Positions 1-11,244 of a stretch of 64,000 nt of DNA are shown here, one piece after another. Positions within the stretch are counted from its first letter, which is position 1; every line of letters begins with the position of its first letter. A program made the translations under genes and the position numbers. The stretch comes from Beta vulgaris subsp. vulgaris (taxonomy: Eukaryota; Streptophyta; Magnoliopsida; Caryophyllales; Amaranthaceae). The stretch lies in contig NC_079203.1 in assembly GCF_026745355.1 (NCBI RefSeq), forward strand, positions 56,344,141 to 56,408,140. The letters are read 5' to 3'. The notes under the pieces were generated by a model that searched no databases, had not been told where the DNA came from, and saw only the letters and a list, made by a program, of their open reading frames with translations.

Positions 1-253
1 TTTTAGTGTGTTTTAAAATCATAAACAGGAAATTGTGTGTGATAATAACTGTTTAAAGTCTTTAAACCAATACAAAAAAGTGGTTATAACTTTGGCCATA
101 ATAAGGTGCAATCTTGTTAAATCTTATACTCCACTTATAAGATCTTCAAAAATATAGCTAAATCTATTTATTTCAAGAGTAAATCATCCACTCCTAATAA
201 AAGAATTTTAAAACATGCTTTTGCATGTCGTGACTCGCATACAAGAATGATGT

Positions 254-261
254 TATAAATA
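254..261 (+). promoter_or_regulatory. TATA box of GNAT copy 1
   Basis: TATAAATA lies 146 bp upstream of the ATG at 407. The same box stands at the matching place before the second GNAT copy (11106), and the sequence around both boxes is alike, which supports a conserved core promoter. The transcription start is inferred, not seen. Confidence 0.6.
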
Positions 262-406
262 GGAACATGAACATTTTCAATTCTCCACAAAACACAATAA
301 CTTTACTTTAAACCTTCTTCGTGTCTCTTTCATCCTTTATTTTTCCTCCCCACGAAGGCCACCCATCCAAAAAAATATCCCCTACCATCGTTGTAAATCT
401 CAACTA

Positions 407-1123
407 ATGGCGCCTGTACTGCCTGTATACAACCTAAAAACAGAAACAGTTCTCCCTGCAGAAGAGCAAGAGCAGCAATCTGATCATTCCGATCACATCC
501 TGTATGTCCGAGTTCGACTCGCAACTGATGAATCAGATGTTCCCTTCATTCATGGACTCATACATAAAATGGCAGCATTTTACCATCTGAGTGACGAATG
601 TGAAGCAACAAAGTCTGCTCTTTCTTCCACCCTCTTCAACTCCAAAACTCCTTTCGAACCCTTCAAAACTGTCACTGTTTTCCTCGTTGAAGTCTCATCT
701 ACTCCTTTTGCACCTAATCATCCCTCAACTCAACACTTCAACCATATCGAAACCACTCTTCACCTTCCTCACCCCATCAATGACCCAGAAATGGAGCTTT
801 TTCGCACCAAAGAAGGAACAATCATTGCAGGTTTTGTGATCTTTTTCCCTAGCTACTCGACTTTTTTGTCGAAACACGCGTTTCATGTGGAGGATTTGTT
901 TGTGAGGGAAGGCTATCGAGGTAAAGGTTTTGGAGGAATGCTGATGAAGGCGGTTGCTACTCAAGCTGTGAAGATGGGGTATGCTAGAATGGAGTGGACT
1001 GTCACAACTTGGAATGTGGCTTCTCATACATTTTATGAGAAATTGGGAGCTCATATTTTGCAAGATTGGCGGATTTTCAGACTTGCTGATGATGCCCTCT
1101 TATCTTATGGTCGATCAGCTTAA
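407..1123 (+). CDS. GNAT family N-acetyltransferase, NATA1-like
   Basis: Intronless gene for a 238-aa cytosolic-type GNAT acetyltransferase, close to Arabidopsis NATA1/NATA2, which acetylate ornithine or diamines; annotation pipelines often call such proteins tyramine N-feruloyltransferase-like. The GNAT fold starts near residue 32 (ILYVRVRLAT). The acetyl-CoA pyrophosphate-binding loop is R171-G-K-G-F-G176 in VREGYRGKGFGG. The C-terminal WNVASHTFYEKLGA stretch (202-215) is the usual motif B region. The start fits the family N-terminus (MAPVLP) and a TATA box 146 bp upstream. No transit peptide is evident. A second, broken copy lies 10.8 kb downstream (11245-11884), with a satellite array between them. 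The family assignment is strong; the substrate cannot be read from sequence. Confidence 0.93.
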   Translation: MAPVLPVYNLKTETVLPAEEQEQQSDHSDHILYVRVRLATDESDVPFIHGLIHKMAAFYHLSDECEATKSALSSTLFNSKTPFEPFKTVTVFLVEVSSTPFAPNHPSTQHFNHIETTLHLPHPINDPEMELFRTKEGTIIAGFVIFFPSYSTFLSKHAFHVEDLFVREGYRGKGFGGMLMKAVATQAVKMGYARMEWTVTTWNVASHTFYEKLGAHILQDWRIFRLADDALLSYGRSA

Positions 1124-1429
1124 GTAATCGGTATTGGAATTGAAAGTTACGTAAGTTACAAGAGCATGGGACAAGTATTTCAAGCTAAGGTCATCTATCG
1201 AATTTGTGTTTCAATTCAATAATGCTATTTATGATTTATCTCGTCGTTCATTAATAATTCAATACTCCACCTTATGTGTGTATTGACAATTTTATGTATA
1301 AGTCAGCCAATGCAAAGTGGTAGCTTATTATTGCCTAAAGTAATAAAAGTTCTCATGCATCTTTATGATTTTGCCTTTCCCTTATTATACGTATTATATA
1401 TATACAAAGTACAGACCTACTAAACCAGC
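1124..1429. other. 3' flank of GNAT copy 1
   Basis: AT-rich 3' untranslated or intergenic sequence. About 100 bp after the stop (to roughly 1230) are similar to 12741-12835, so the ancestral duplication included the 3' flank. No gene seen. Confidence 0.5.
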
Positions 1430-1610
1430 ACCTCTAGTAAATCAGCCAGCCTAGCACATGAGTTAACGCTTGAGAGTAAGGGGATATAAAAGAATCTATA
1501 CTCCCAAGTATATTTAGGTAGTGGAGTTCGAACTTGTGACCTCAAAGTCACAAGGTGAGTTCCCCACAACCTGCATCAAGCAAGCTTGGATGAGTACAGA
1601 CATATAGAGC
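1430..1610 (-). mobile_element. SINE-like element with tRNA-type promoter (candidate)
   Basis: Read on the minus strand, the stretch around 1505-1560 contains AGTTCGAACTCC, a near-perfect RNA polymerase III B box (consensus GGTTCGANTCC). It is preceded by CACCTTGTGACTTTGAGGTC, wording that recurs at 41755-41840 (GTGTCACG...AGAGGTCACGAGTTCAAATC). This is typical of tRNA-derived SINE heads in plants. No tRNA cloverleaf is intact, so this is not a tRNA gene. Ends are approximate. Confidence 0.4.
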
Positions 1611-1857
1611 GACTTTAATGGTGCATGTAAATCTACTACCCCTCTAAAATACAAAATTCTTGACCTAGCTAGTTAGTTGGAGGTCCTCCTTCTGCTGTCT
1701 TTGTGATAAAGATTTGATTTTTGAACTTTACAAAATCTTCCAATTTACCTTCACTTGTGCAAGAGGTATTCATCTTACATACGGTGATATATTCAACAAA
1801 AGAACTTAAATGGATCCGGTTCATAATAACTTATTATTATACATCATGTATCGTATG

Positions 1858-2020
1858 ACATAGTCAGTTTTTATTGATATAGTCAGTTTCTATTTGGTGT
1901 AGCCAGTTTTAATTGTATGACATAATCTCCTTTTATATAGTTAATTTTTATATTATATAGTCAGTTTTCTAAAATAGTCGTTTTCGTAGATATAGTCGGT
2001 TTTCTCTTATATAGTCAGTG
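1858..2020. repeat. Degenerate short repeat around TATAGTCAGTTTT
   Basis: About seven imperfect copies of a 20-30 bp unit containing ATAGTCAGTTTT or ATAGTCGGTTTT occur here. It is a simple tandem expansion with no coding content. Confidence 0.6.
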
Positions 2021-2207
2021 TGGGTTTATAAAAAATAATTGTGAATCCGATCCAACAAAGACGAATTGCATATCAAATATTATTTTAGTGGCCGGTGTAA
2101 AATAAATTTTAAATGGTCAATATATGAAAGACGATATTACAGCAAATTTTGACTTTCATTGATAAAATGATCTCACATATCAAATTTAATATGTGGCTGA
2201 GTAACTC

Positions 2208-2495
2208 CAAACCTGACAATAATGTCAAAGCAAGCCCTTGGATTGCTACAACGAAAGATAGAGGTTAAGAGTTGGTGATGTTGAAGTTGGCAAAGTAACA
2301 ACGAAAGATAAAGGTTTAACAGTTCGTGATGTTGAAGTTGGCAGAGGCAGCAAAGCTACGCACATAGACAGAGGTGTAAGAGATGGTAATATGCGTATTT
2401 TGGGAGGAGTAGCTGCTGTTACGGCTTTTGATGATGCTTTGTCCACTACCGCTGCGGGATGTGGCGGTGGCGGTGGAGGCTGCGGTGGTTGTTAA
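2208..2495 (+). pseudogene. Frameshifted C-terminal fragment of a Gly/Cys-rich protein
   Basis: A coding-like stretch ends in a Gly/Cys tail (GCGGGGGGCGGC, stop TAA 2493-2495). From about 2262 the frame stays open for 77 codons and includes two near-copies of a KDxG-L-V-DVEVG motif (about 2254-2290 and 2304-2342). The first copy is out of frame with the second by one missing T near 2264, where an in-frame TAG/TAA appears. An in-frame ATG at 2391 would give only 34 aa. No upstream exon or promoter could be tied to it. The protein family is not recognised; the codon pattern and the glycine-rich end argue that it was once a gene. Confidence 0.5.
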
Positions 2496-2944
2496 CTGAT
2501 GAAGTGGGCAGTGGCGATGTGGCAGTATATGATATCTTATTCTTACGTAGTCATCATCCTTGTGTGTTTAAGTTGTTTGACATTGTAAATTGAGAAGCAA
2601 TCATGCAATTAATCATGTACGACTAATTTATTTTAATTTTGTTGATGCAAGTGTGGTAATCTCTTCCAATATACGCTTCTCATAGTTTTGGTTTTAGCCT
2701 TTAGGAGTTTAGATTTTGTTAAAAGTTCCTTTGTAGTATTTACTTAATTCAAAACTAGAAAGTTAAAGATGCATTTAGAAAAAATGAAAGTACCATGGAC
2801 ATGTTTGGCAAAATTAGTTGTTTATTAATAGTTATTAGTGATTAAAGTAGTTGTTTAATTCCAAGTGTTTGGCAAAAGTAGTTGAAATTGTAAAAGATAA
2901 GAAATGACATTTATTCAGATTTGAAATGAACTACGACGAACACT

Positions 2945-3055
2945 ACGTAGTTGGTGGTACAAACTGCATCCCACCCCGTAGTTGGTGGTACTGACTGCAC
3001 CTCATCCCACAATTGGCGGTATTTAGGTTACTAGTCATAGTTGGTGGAGTTGGAT
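2945..3055. repeat. Three degenerate GTAGTTGGTGGTA repeats
   Basis: The phrase TAGTTGGTGGTAC...CTGCA(T/C)C recurs about every 40 bp and then decays. It is a short tandem repeat in otherwise featureless sequence. Confidence 0.45.
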
Positions 3056-3880
3056 GTACCCAAACTATAATTTAGAGTATTGAAGCCAATTTTACCAAAT
3101 CTGCAACGTATATGCAAAGCAATATATTTATCATCATTAAGGCTCAAAACCAAATCACTAACTAGTTCTTTGGTGGCAAGGCCCACGTTAGTTAGGAGCA
3201 GTTGCACAAACAAATCCACATGTAACATCAATCGTAGTGTCCATCGTGCAAGCCTTTCAATTTATTGTAGTAACTAGATTAATACCCGTGCACGATTTCT
3301 TTAAATATTTATGATTCAAAATTTTCTAAACTCCTCCTTTATAGGGGTAAAAAAATCTAATTTCAAATACAACTTAAATACTTCATATATTATGATTTAA
3401 TTTGCTTTGCCTTTGGGAAATTATTTTACTAGTGCGTGGCATCAGATTTGATAAACTAAAATCTAATCGTCTGAATTGCTAAGCATGCGACCCGTTTGGC
3501 CTGTGTACAGTGTATTTATGGCGTTTGTTGGAATTGCTGCTGATAGTCGGTGGTCAAGTACTCAGTCGTTTGTGCGTAAAACTCATGTTAACGTGAAAGA
3601 TCTCAGAAGAAATAAAACACAATAATTCTAGGAAATCAGCTGCCATGACTTATCTGAAAATGCATTCAAGGATCTTGTCTCTTGGAGTTGATGCCTTGAA
3701 GCAAGTGCCAATCTTTTCGTATGAAATTGCGAGAGTTTGGGTTTCGAATGTGATCTTGGAAAATGATAGGTTGAAGGTGGCTAATGTGATCAACTGGAAA
3801 GTAGGACTTAGTTATTTCCTACTACTATATGTTAATGAGAATTAATTATATATAGATTGAGATTACGAAAATTATCAAAA
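3056..3880. other. Intergenic sequence, no supported gene
   Basis: Near 3270-3300 there is ACTAGATTAATACCCGTGCA, a phrase that looks like the end of a dispersed plant repeat. A 66-codon open frame at 3645-3845 has no recognisable domain, promoter or splice context and is not called. Confidence 0.4.
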
Positions 3881-3886
3881 AAAAAA

Positions 3887-4210
3887 TTGGTGGATTTTGT
3901 GAAAATTCCTCTTATATAATTTTATTTTGCGAAAATAAACCTTAAACAAAAAATTTCTTGCGAGAACAAACCTTATGCCTTATTCAGATTATTGATCAAA
4001 GGTTTCGGTATTCACCATGTTATGGATTTTATTGGGTTTAAAAAGTCAATTGTCTTGCACATGACATGGTGAATGCTGGAATCTTGGATCGATGATCGAA
4101 ATAAGGTATAAGGTTTGTTGTTGCAAAAAAAAATTGTTTAAGCCTTAAGGTTTGTTTTTGCAAAAAAAAAAAAAAAAACTATATAAGTTTGTTCCTCACA
4201 AACTTCATAT
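3887..4210. repeat. Fold-back (long inverted) repeat
   Basis: The left arm contains AACCTTAAAC and AACAAACCTTATGCCTTATT (3946-3984). The right arm contains the complement, AATAAGGTATAAGGTTTGTT (4100-4121), followed by GCCTTAAGGTTTG. The whole segment could form an imperfect hairpin of about 150-bp arms, with TATATAA at both edges. It is probably a fold-back MITE. Confidence 0.5.
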
Positions 4211-4563
4211 TTTATAAGATGGTTTTTGACAAAAACATCCTAACAACTATGAGAAATTAAGTAACCAATAATTATTAAGTCTATTACAAGAACTATTTGA
4301 AATTTTACTTGATTAGTTGAAGATCGAGTACTAAATTCTTCAGTTATACGACCATTCTGAAAAAACTATAAACTGAAAAAAAATATCTTTAATCTCAATA
4401 ATTTTTGTAAATAGATTTATGTATGATTAAATAAGCTGAGCTGAAATATAATTGTATTATCATAGTTTATTATTAGAATAAAGTTGAGCTAGAAACTTTT
4501 ATAGCAAGGTCGCACGATTAACAACCATGTGGTGGTGCGCGTGAAAACAAACCAACTATGATA

Positions 4564-4812
4564 TACTCCCTCCATTCCATAATATAAATTCTGTTTTCTT
4601 TTGCGCAATTTGCAAGACGTACTTTTGACCTTTGATGTCATCATTTATGTATTAATAAAAAAAATATAAAAATTGATCTTATGAAACATATTATAAAAAA
4701 AAAATCTAAAAAGATCCTACATAAGTATGTTTTTTTTGTATGTATTAATAAAACTAAAGTTTGACACGCAAAAAGGAAACATGACTTATATTATAGGATG
4801 GAGAGCGTGTTA
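4564..4812. mobile_element. Stowaway-type MITE
   Basis: It begins TA-CTCCCTCCATTCCATAATA and ends with the approximate complement (TATTATAGGATGGAGAG). This is the classic Stowaway/Tc1-mariner non-autonomous terminus with a TA target. About 250 bp, non-coding. Confidence 0.75.
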
Positions 4813-4960
4813 ATACATTAGACATATGTAACCCCTTCGATCAATTCTATGTGAGTAACCCAGAAAATTTATAAGTAACCCATAGTATATTACTACGTAA
4901 TCTCTAAGATACATAACGTCATAACCCCAACATCAGACATGAGTAACCCCTATTATATTA

Positions 4961-5664
4961 GTGAAAGTATTGTATCAGACGGTCTGACCGAAACTTTCGG
5001 TCGGACAACAACAACAACCCACAACAACTTTCTCTCTCTTGCATCTGGGTGTGCATCCTGTAATTTCAGGTTTCTTGGAATTTGTTGGGATATTATTCTC
5101 TTCGGTATGTATACACTTTTATGCTACTGTAGTAACAATTGTGAACAATTGTGATAGTAATAATTAAAAAAAAAGGTAGAGGTTTGGATAAGATTTGTGA
5201 AAATCATTTTTGAAGACGCCGAATCCGAAGAGGAAACCGATGGCGATAACCACCAAGATGAGGCAAATACAGAACATGCAAATCTAGCTTACTAGGACAA
5301 CACATCTTTCTTTCTGCTTTATGCTTCTTTCTCTCTTTTCCTTTGCTCTGAATTTTGATTTGGTGGCAAGTGGTGTAAAGGAATTTGGTATTTGGTAATC
5401 TAATTTGGTGAGAGATTACTTGACTTTGAGGGGGATGAGGTAGAGTAGAGAAAGAAGATTAGTAATAATTTGGTAGAGATTACTTGACTTTCAGTTGGTG
5501 TGTAAATTCTTTCATTGTTTGTTTTTTCTTTCATTTGGTCTTCTGTGTTCTTTCAGTTGGTGTGTAAATTCTTTCAGCTTGTGTTGTTTTTCTTTCATAT
5601 GGTCTTCTGTGTGTGACGTCCGACGAGAATGGTTTGTCAGACGAGTCTGACACAATACCATCTC
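4961..5664. mobile_element. Small non-autonomous MULE-like element with 9-bp direct repeats
   Basis: The left end carries GTATTGTATCAGACGGTCTG (4967 on). The complement of the right end reads GAGATGGTATTGTGTCAGAC, a MULE-style terminus beginning with G. The same 9 bp, ATTATATTA, flank it at 4952-4960 and 5665-5673, the size of a Mutator target duplication. Inside, 5176-5295 is an open stretch of about 40 codons with an acidic end (EDAESEEETDGDN..., stop 5293-5295), possibly a captured exon of a host gene (Pack-MULE style). No transposase is present. The direct repeat is AT-rich, so chance is possible. Confidence 0.6.
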
Positions 5665-5709
5665 ATTATATTAATGCGTAACCTCGACCAATGTAAATAA
5701 TCCGATGAT

Positions 5710-6183
5710 ATACTTCCTCTGTTTCTTTTTACTTGGAACTATTAGTTTGACTTTCATGTTTGTCAATGCATAACTTCAATTATTAACATCCAGAACTATC
5801 AATAATAAAATATTATCAAAAGTAGATTTTTAAAAAAGTACATATATATATTGAGACAAATTTAACAAGATCGCACATGAATATATTTTTCCTTAACAAC
5901 AAATCACCAAAGATAAACTAAATAAAATTTGTAAATAGTGCAAAAGGCAAACCGTTCAAGTAAAAAAAAAGTATAGTAATAAATAAAGTCTCTTAGAATA
6001 GGGGTTACAATGAAGTGATGAACCAATCATTGTTGATGACAACCCCCGTGAAGAAAAAATAATAGAGTTTGGAGAAAAGAGGAAATATGAGAATAAGAAT
6101 GATGAGGATAAGATTTTAAACAACCTATAACTAATATCCAAAGCGGTATATTAAATCTTTTTTTTTAAAACTAAATCTATTTA
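5710..6183. other. Intergenic, with a possible MITE end at 5710
   Basis: ATACTTCCTCTGTTTCTTTT near 5710 looks like the left end of a Stowaway-type MITE whose partner end was not found. The rest is AT-rich sequence with no supported gene. Confidence 0.35.
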
Positions 6184-6571
6184 AAGCAACTAAATTCTTA
6201 CGTTTCTATCTATTTCTAAGATGTTTGGATTTCTCAAAACTCCATGAAAAGCAACTAAATTCCTACCTCTCTATTTATCTTTGAGATGTTTGGATTTTTT
6301 AAATCTTCATGGACAACAACTAAATTCCTACCTCTTTATCTATCTCTAATATGTTTGGATTTTTCAAAACTTCATGGAAAACAATTCTACCTCTAATCCT
6401 TTCTATCTATCTTTGAGATGTTTGGATTTTTCAAAACTCCGTGGACAACAACTCTACCTCTCTATCTAACTCTGAAATGTTTGGATTTTTCAAAACTCCA
6501 TGGACAACAACTAAATTCCTACCTCTCTATCTATCTCTGAGATGTTTGAATTTTTCAAAACTCCATGAACA
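6184..6571. repeat. 64-bp minisatellite, about 6 copies
   Basis: Each unit reads roughly CAACTAAATTCCTACCTCTC, then TATCTCTGAGATGTTTGGAT, then TTTTCAAAACTCCATGGA. The GATGTTTGGAT phrase recurs near 6220, 6287, 6350, 6418, 6478 and 6542, giving a period of 60-68 bp. It abuts the 313-bp satellite. Confidence 0.85.
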
Positions 6572-6639
6572 TGCAAAAGAGAAATTATCCAGGCTTTTTT
6601 TCTGACCTAGTTTCATTCCACACGTTCAATTTTTGACCT

Positions 6640-9600
6640 ACCATGGAATGACCCCGAAATGGTCGTAAAAGTTTTTCTTACGTCCGTACAAAGTCATATA
6701 CCATCCAGTCTCACCTCGAGGCATACAACGACATTCAGTGCATGGGTCTCGGGGACGTCTAAAAGAGTGACTTATAGCCTTCAGTTTGACCGTTTTAGGG
6801 CTCTTCCGGGTGTGATCATATTTTTTACCCAAAACAATCAAATAGGGTGCGGAACGACTTATAATGCATGCCAGGTGCTTCGCACCATCTGAATTGCCCC
6901 ATAATGCCACCAAACGACCGATTTTCTTATTTTGTGGTGCACCCTCGGAATGGCCCTGAAACGGTTGTAAAAGCAGTTCTTATGTCTGTTCAAAGATGTG
7001 AGAGTCGTTAATATATCCTCCCATGTCCCCACGAGGTGTTTCATTACATGCGGTGAACGAGCCCTGAGGACATCCAAAAGCGTGACCCTAATAGGCTTCA
7101 ATTTCAACCGTGTTACGGTTCCTTGAGTCCCGGTCATATTTTTCATTGAAAACCTTCCTATGGGGTGTGGCACAACTTATAATTCATCCCGGGTGTTTCG
7201 CACCATTTGAATTGCCCCGGAATACCACCAAACGACCCAATTATTATTTTGTCGTGCAACCATGGAATGACCCCGAAACAGTCGTAAAAGTTGTTCTTAT
7301 ACCCGTTTAAAGTCGTGTGAGTCTTTAACATACCATCCCATGTCCCCTCGAGGCATCCCAAGACATTCGGTGCACTGGTCTCGTGGACGTCTAAAAGCGT
7401 GACTTATAGCCTTCAATTTTGACTGTTTTAGGGCTCCTACAGGCTCAGTCATATTTTTCGCCGAAAACCTTCCTATGGGGTGCGACACGACTTAAAATGC
7501 ATCCCGGTGCTTCGCACCATCTGAATTGTCCCAGAATGCCATCCATTTATGATTTTGTGGTGCAGCCACGGAATTGCCTCGAAACGGTCGTAAAAGTTGT
7601 TCTTATTCCCGTTCAAAGCCGTAGGAGTCCTTAATATACAATCCTATGACCCCTCGAGCCATCCCACGATATTCGTTGCACAGGTCCCGTTGACATCTAA
7701 AAGCGTGACTTATATAGCCTTTAATTTTGACCGTTTTAGAGCTCTTTCGAGCCCGTTCATATTTTTCACCGAAAACCTTCCTACAGGGTGCGACAAGAGT
7801 TATGATGCATCTCAAGTGCTTTGCACCATCTGAATTGCCCAATACAATCAAACCACTCATATATGATTTTGTGGTGCAGCCATAGAATGGCGCCGAAACG
7901 GTCGTAAAAGTTATTCTTATTCCTGTTTAAAGCCGTGGGATTTCTTAATATTCCATCCCATATTACCTCGAGTCATCCCATGGCATTCGGTGCAAGGGTC
8001 CCGTGGACATCTAAAACCTCGAGCCTTCAATTTTGACCGTTTTAGTGCTACTCCGGTCCGGACATATTTTTTGCCAAAAACCTTCCTATGGGGTGCGACA
8101 CGACTTATTATGCATCTCGGGTGCTTCGCACCATTTGAATTGCCTTAGAATGCCTTCAAACCACCCATTTATGATTTTGTCGTGTAGCTACAGAATGACA
8201 CCGAAACGGTTGTAAAAAGTTGTTCTTATGTCCGTTCAAAGTCGTGGGAGTTCTTAATATACCATCCCATGTCCTCTCAAGACATCACACGACATTCAGT
8301 GCACATGTCCCGTGAACGTCTAAAAGCGTGACTTATAGCCTTCAATTTTGATCGTTTTAGGGTTCGTCCGTGTCCGGTCATATTTTTCGCCAAAAACCTT
8401 CCTATGGGGTGCGACACGACATATAATGCATCCCAGGTGTTCACACCATATGAAATTCCCCAATATTCCCCAAATGACCCATTAGTTATTTTCCCGTGCA
8501 CCCACGGAATAAGTCCGAAACGGTCGTACAAAATGTATTCTCATGGCCATTCAAAGTCGTGGGAGTCCTAAATATACCATCCCATATCTCCTCTAGGCAT
8601 CCCACTACATTCGGTGCACGGGTCCCGTGAACGTTTAAAAGCGTGACTTAATTACAACCTTCAATTTTGACCGTTTTAGATTCGTCCGGGACCGATCATA
8701 TTTTTCGCCAAAAATCTTCCTATGGGGTGTTGCACGACTTATAATGCTTTCCATATGTTTTGCACCAACTGAATTGCTCCAGAATGTCATCAAACCACCC
8801 ATTTATGATTTTGTGGTGCAACCACGGAATAGCCCAAAATGATCGTAAAAGTTGTTCTTATATTTGTTCAAAGCCGTGAGAGTCATTAATATACCATACC
8901 ATGTCCCCTTGAGGCACCCCACGACGTTCGGTGCACGGAACTCGTGGACGTCTAAAAGTGTGACTTATAGCCTTCAATTTTAACCGTTTTAGGGCTCCTC
9001 CGGGCCCGACCATATTTTTCACCAAAAACATTCTTATGGGGTGAGACACGACTTATAATGCATCCCGGGTGCTTCGCATAATCTGAATTGCCTCAGAATG
9101 CCATCAAACCACCCATTTATAATTTTGTGGTGCAGCCACGGAATGGCTCTGAAAGGTTGTAAAAGTTGTTCTTATGCTCCTTGAAAGTCATGGAAGTCCT
9201 TAATATACCATCCAATGCCCTCTCAAGGCATTCCACGACTTTTGGTGTACGGGTCTCGGGGACGTCTAAAAGCGTGACTTATAGCCTTCAATTTTAACCG
9301 TTGTAAGGCTCCTCCGGGCCCGGTCATATTTTTCACCCAAAACCTTCTTTTGTGATGAGTCAAGACTTTTAATGCATCCCAGGTTCTTCGCACCATCTGA
9401 ATTGCCCTAGAATGCCACCAAACTACGCATTTATTATTTTGTCGTGCAACCACGGAATGACCCCGAAACGGTCGTAAAATTTGTTCTTATATTTGTTCAA
9501 AGCCGTGAGAGTCATTAATATGCCATACCATGTCCCCTTGAGGCATCCCACGACACTCGGTGCACGGAACTCGTGGACGTCTAAAAGCATAACTTATAGC

Positions 9601-10308
9601 CTTCAATTTTGATCGTTTTAGGGTTCGTCAGGGCCCGATCATATTTTTCGTCGAAAACCTTCCTATGGGGTGCAGGATGACTTATACTGCATCTGGGGTG
9701 CTTTGTATCATATGAATTGCCCTAGAATGCCAGCAAACGACCCATTTATTATTTTGTCGTGCAACCGTGGAATTACCCCCCAAAACTTTCATAAAAATGT
9801 GTTCTCATGCCCGTTATTCAAAGTCATGGGAGTTCTAAATATAACATCTCATGTCCCCTCAGGGCATCCCACAACATTCGACGCACGGGTCCCGTGGACG
9901 TTTAAAAGCGTGACTCACAACCTTCAATTTTGACCGTTTCAGGGTTCTTTCGGGCCCTCCGATCATATTTTTCACCAAAAACCTTCCTATGGAGTGATGC
10001 ACGACTTATAAAGCATTTCGGGTGCTTTGCACCAACTGTATTTCCCCAGAATGCCATCAAACCACCCATTTATGATTTTGTGGTGCAGCCACGGAATGAC
10101 CCCGAAACGGTCGTAAAAGTTGTTCTTATGTCTGTTCAAAGTCGTGGGAGTTCTTAATATATCATCCCATGTCCCTTCTAGTCATCCCACGACATTTGGT
10201 GCACGGGTCCCGTTGACATCTAAAAGCGTGACTTATAGCCTTCAATTTTGGGGACTCTTCCGGATCCGATAATATTTTTCAGCCAAAACTTTCTTATGGG
10301 TTGGTTAT
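6640..10308. repeat. Tandem satellite array, about 313-bp unit, 12 copies
   Basis: The anchor GGTCGTAAAAG (with variants) recurs at 6661, 6963, 7280, 7586, 7900, 8209, 8522, 8840, 9155, 9470, 9788 and 10109. Spacing is 302-321 bp, mean 313.5. Each unit also holds GACGTCTAAAAGCGTGACTT, TTCAATTTTGACCGTTTTAG, CCTTCCTATGGGGTGCGACA and a small hairpin GGTGCTTCGCACC. Units differ by many substitutions and small indels, so the array is old or not being homogenised. The last unit breaks off near 10308. Short open frames recur once per unit on the minus strand (for example 7297-7488 and 8858-9049), but their ends and phase drift, so they are not called as genes. Confidence 0.93.
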
Positions 10309-11105
10309 CCTTTCAATGATTTATTAGTATTTTCAAAGCATCCATTTATTGATATTACTAAATGAACATGAATTTGCCATAAATACTCAATTTATACTAC
10401 TCTGAAATTTGTGTCATGAGTAGGCTATATTATTGATACCACATGCTCATGATTACGAATTTGCCAAATTTTGTTGGTAATTTTTCAAACAATGAGCCTC
10501 TTCTTCATAACAATAAGATTTAGTTCGTTTTAAAATTATAATGGAAAGTTGTGGGTGATAATAATTATTTAAACCAATATAATAAAGTGGTATATACTTT
10601 TAAAATCCTAAAATTATCTTTATAATTTCAATTTTTATTCAAACTTTATAAACTTTGACCATTTTTTATAATTCATATATAACTTGATTTATAATCTTGT
10701 TAGATTTAATCATAGCGTCTATCCCATTGATAAATAGGTAAATTACACACTCCTAATAATAGACAATTAAAAAACAACTATTAAAGGTGATTTGATACCG
10801 AATCATTAGTTAAATTTTATTAATAATAAAAACGTGTATCTAGGTTGCGAGGAAGTGTGAACTGGTCCACACAAGACAAACTTTTATTGGAAGGGAGGGA
10901 GGAAAAAAGTAATAACATACTAAGACTTTATTCTTTTGGGCTAAACTAATGAAAATGCAGTACAGTTTAATTCATACAAATTCAGTTTAGTTCAGAAAAA
11001 TTCAACTAAGTTCATTTAGTTTCCTTTTACATTTTTCATTTAGTCCAGTCCAATTCAGTCCAATTCAAGAAAATAGAGCCGAAATCCAACATACACGGAT
11101 AATGT
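10309..11105. other. Upstream flank of GNAT copy 2
   Basis: AT-rich sequence. From about 10517 it resembles the first bases of this window (GTTTTAAAAT, GATAATAA, AAAGTGGT), so the GNAT duplication extends at least 700 bp upstream of the ATG. About 10980-11075 holds repeated TTCAGTTTAGTTCAG/AGTCCAATTCAG words, a probable repeat fragment. Confidence 0.5.
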
Positions 11106-11113
11106 TATAAATA
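11106..11113 (+). promoter_or_regulatory. TATA box of GNAT copy 2
   Basis: TATAAATA lies 139 bp upstream of the ATG at 11245, at the place matching the TATA box of copy 1. Confidence 0.55.
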
Positions 11114-11244
11114 CGGACATGCATTTTCCGTTTTCCACAAAACACACACTTCACTTCAAACCTTCTTCGTGTCTCTTCCCCCTTCATTTTCCCATCCATG
11201 AAAATATCCTCAAAAACCATTATAAATCCTTACATTCACAATAA

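Noticed and set aside
3645..3845. 66-codon plus-strand frame
   Set aside because: No domain, no promoter, no splice context; a neighbouring frame reads NAFKDLVSW, faintly PPR-like, but it is too short and stop-ridden.
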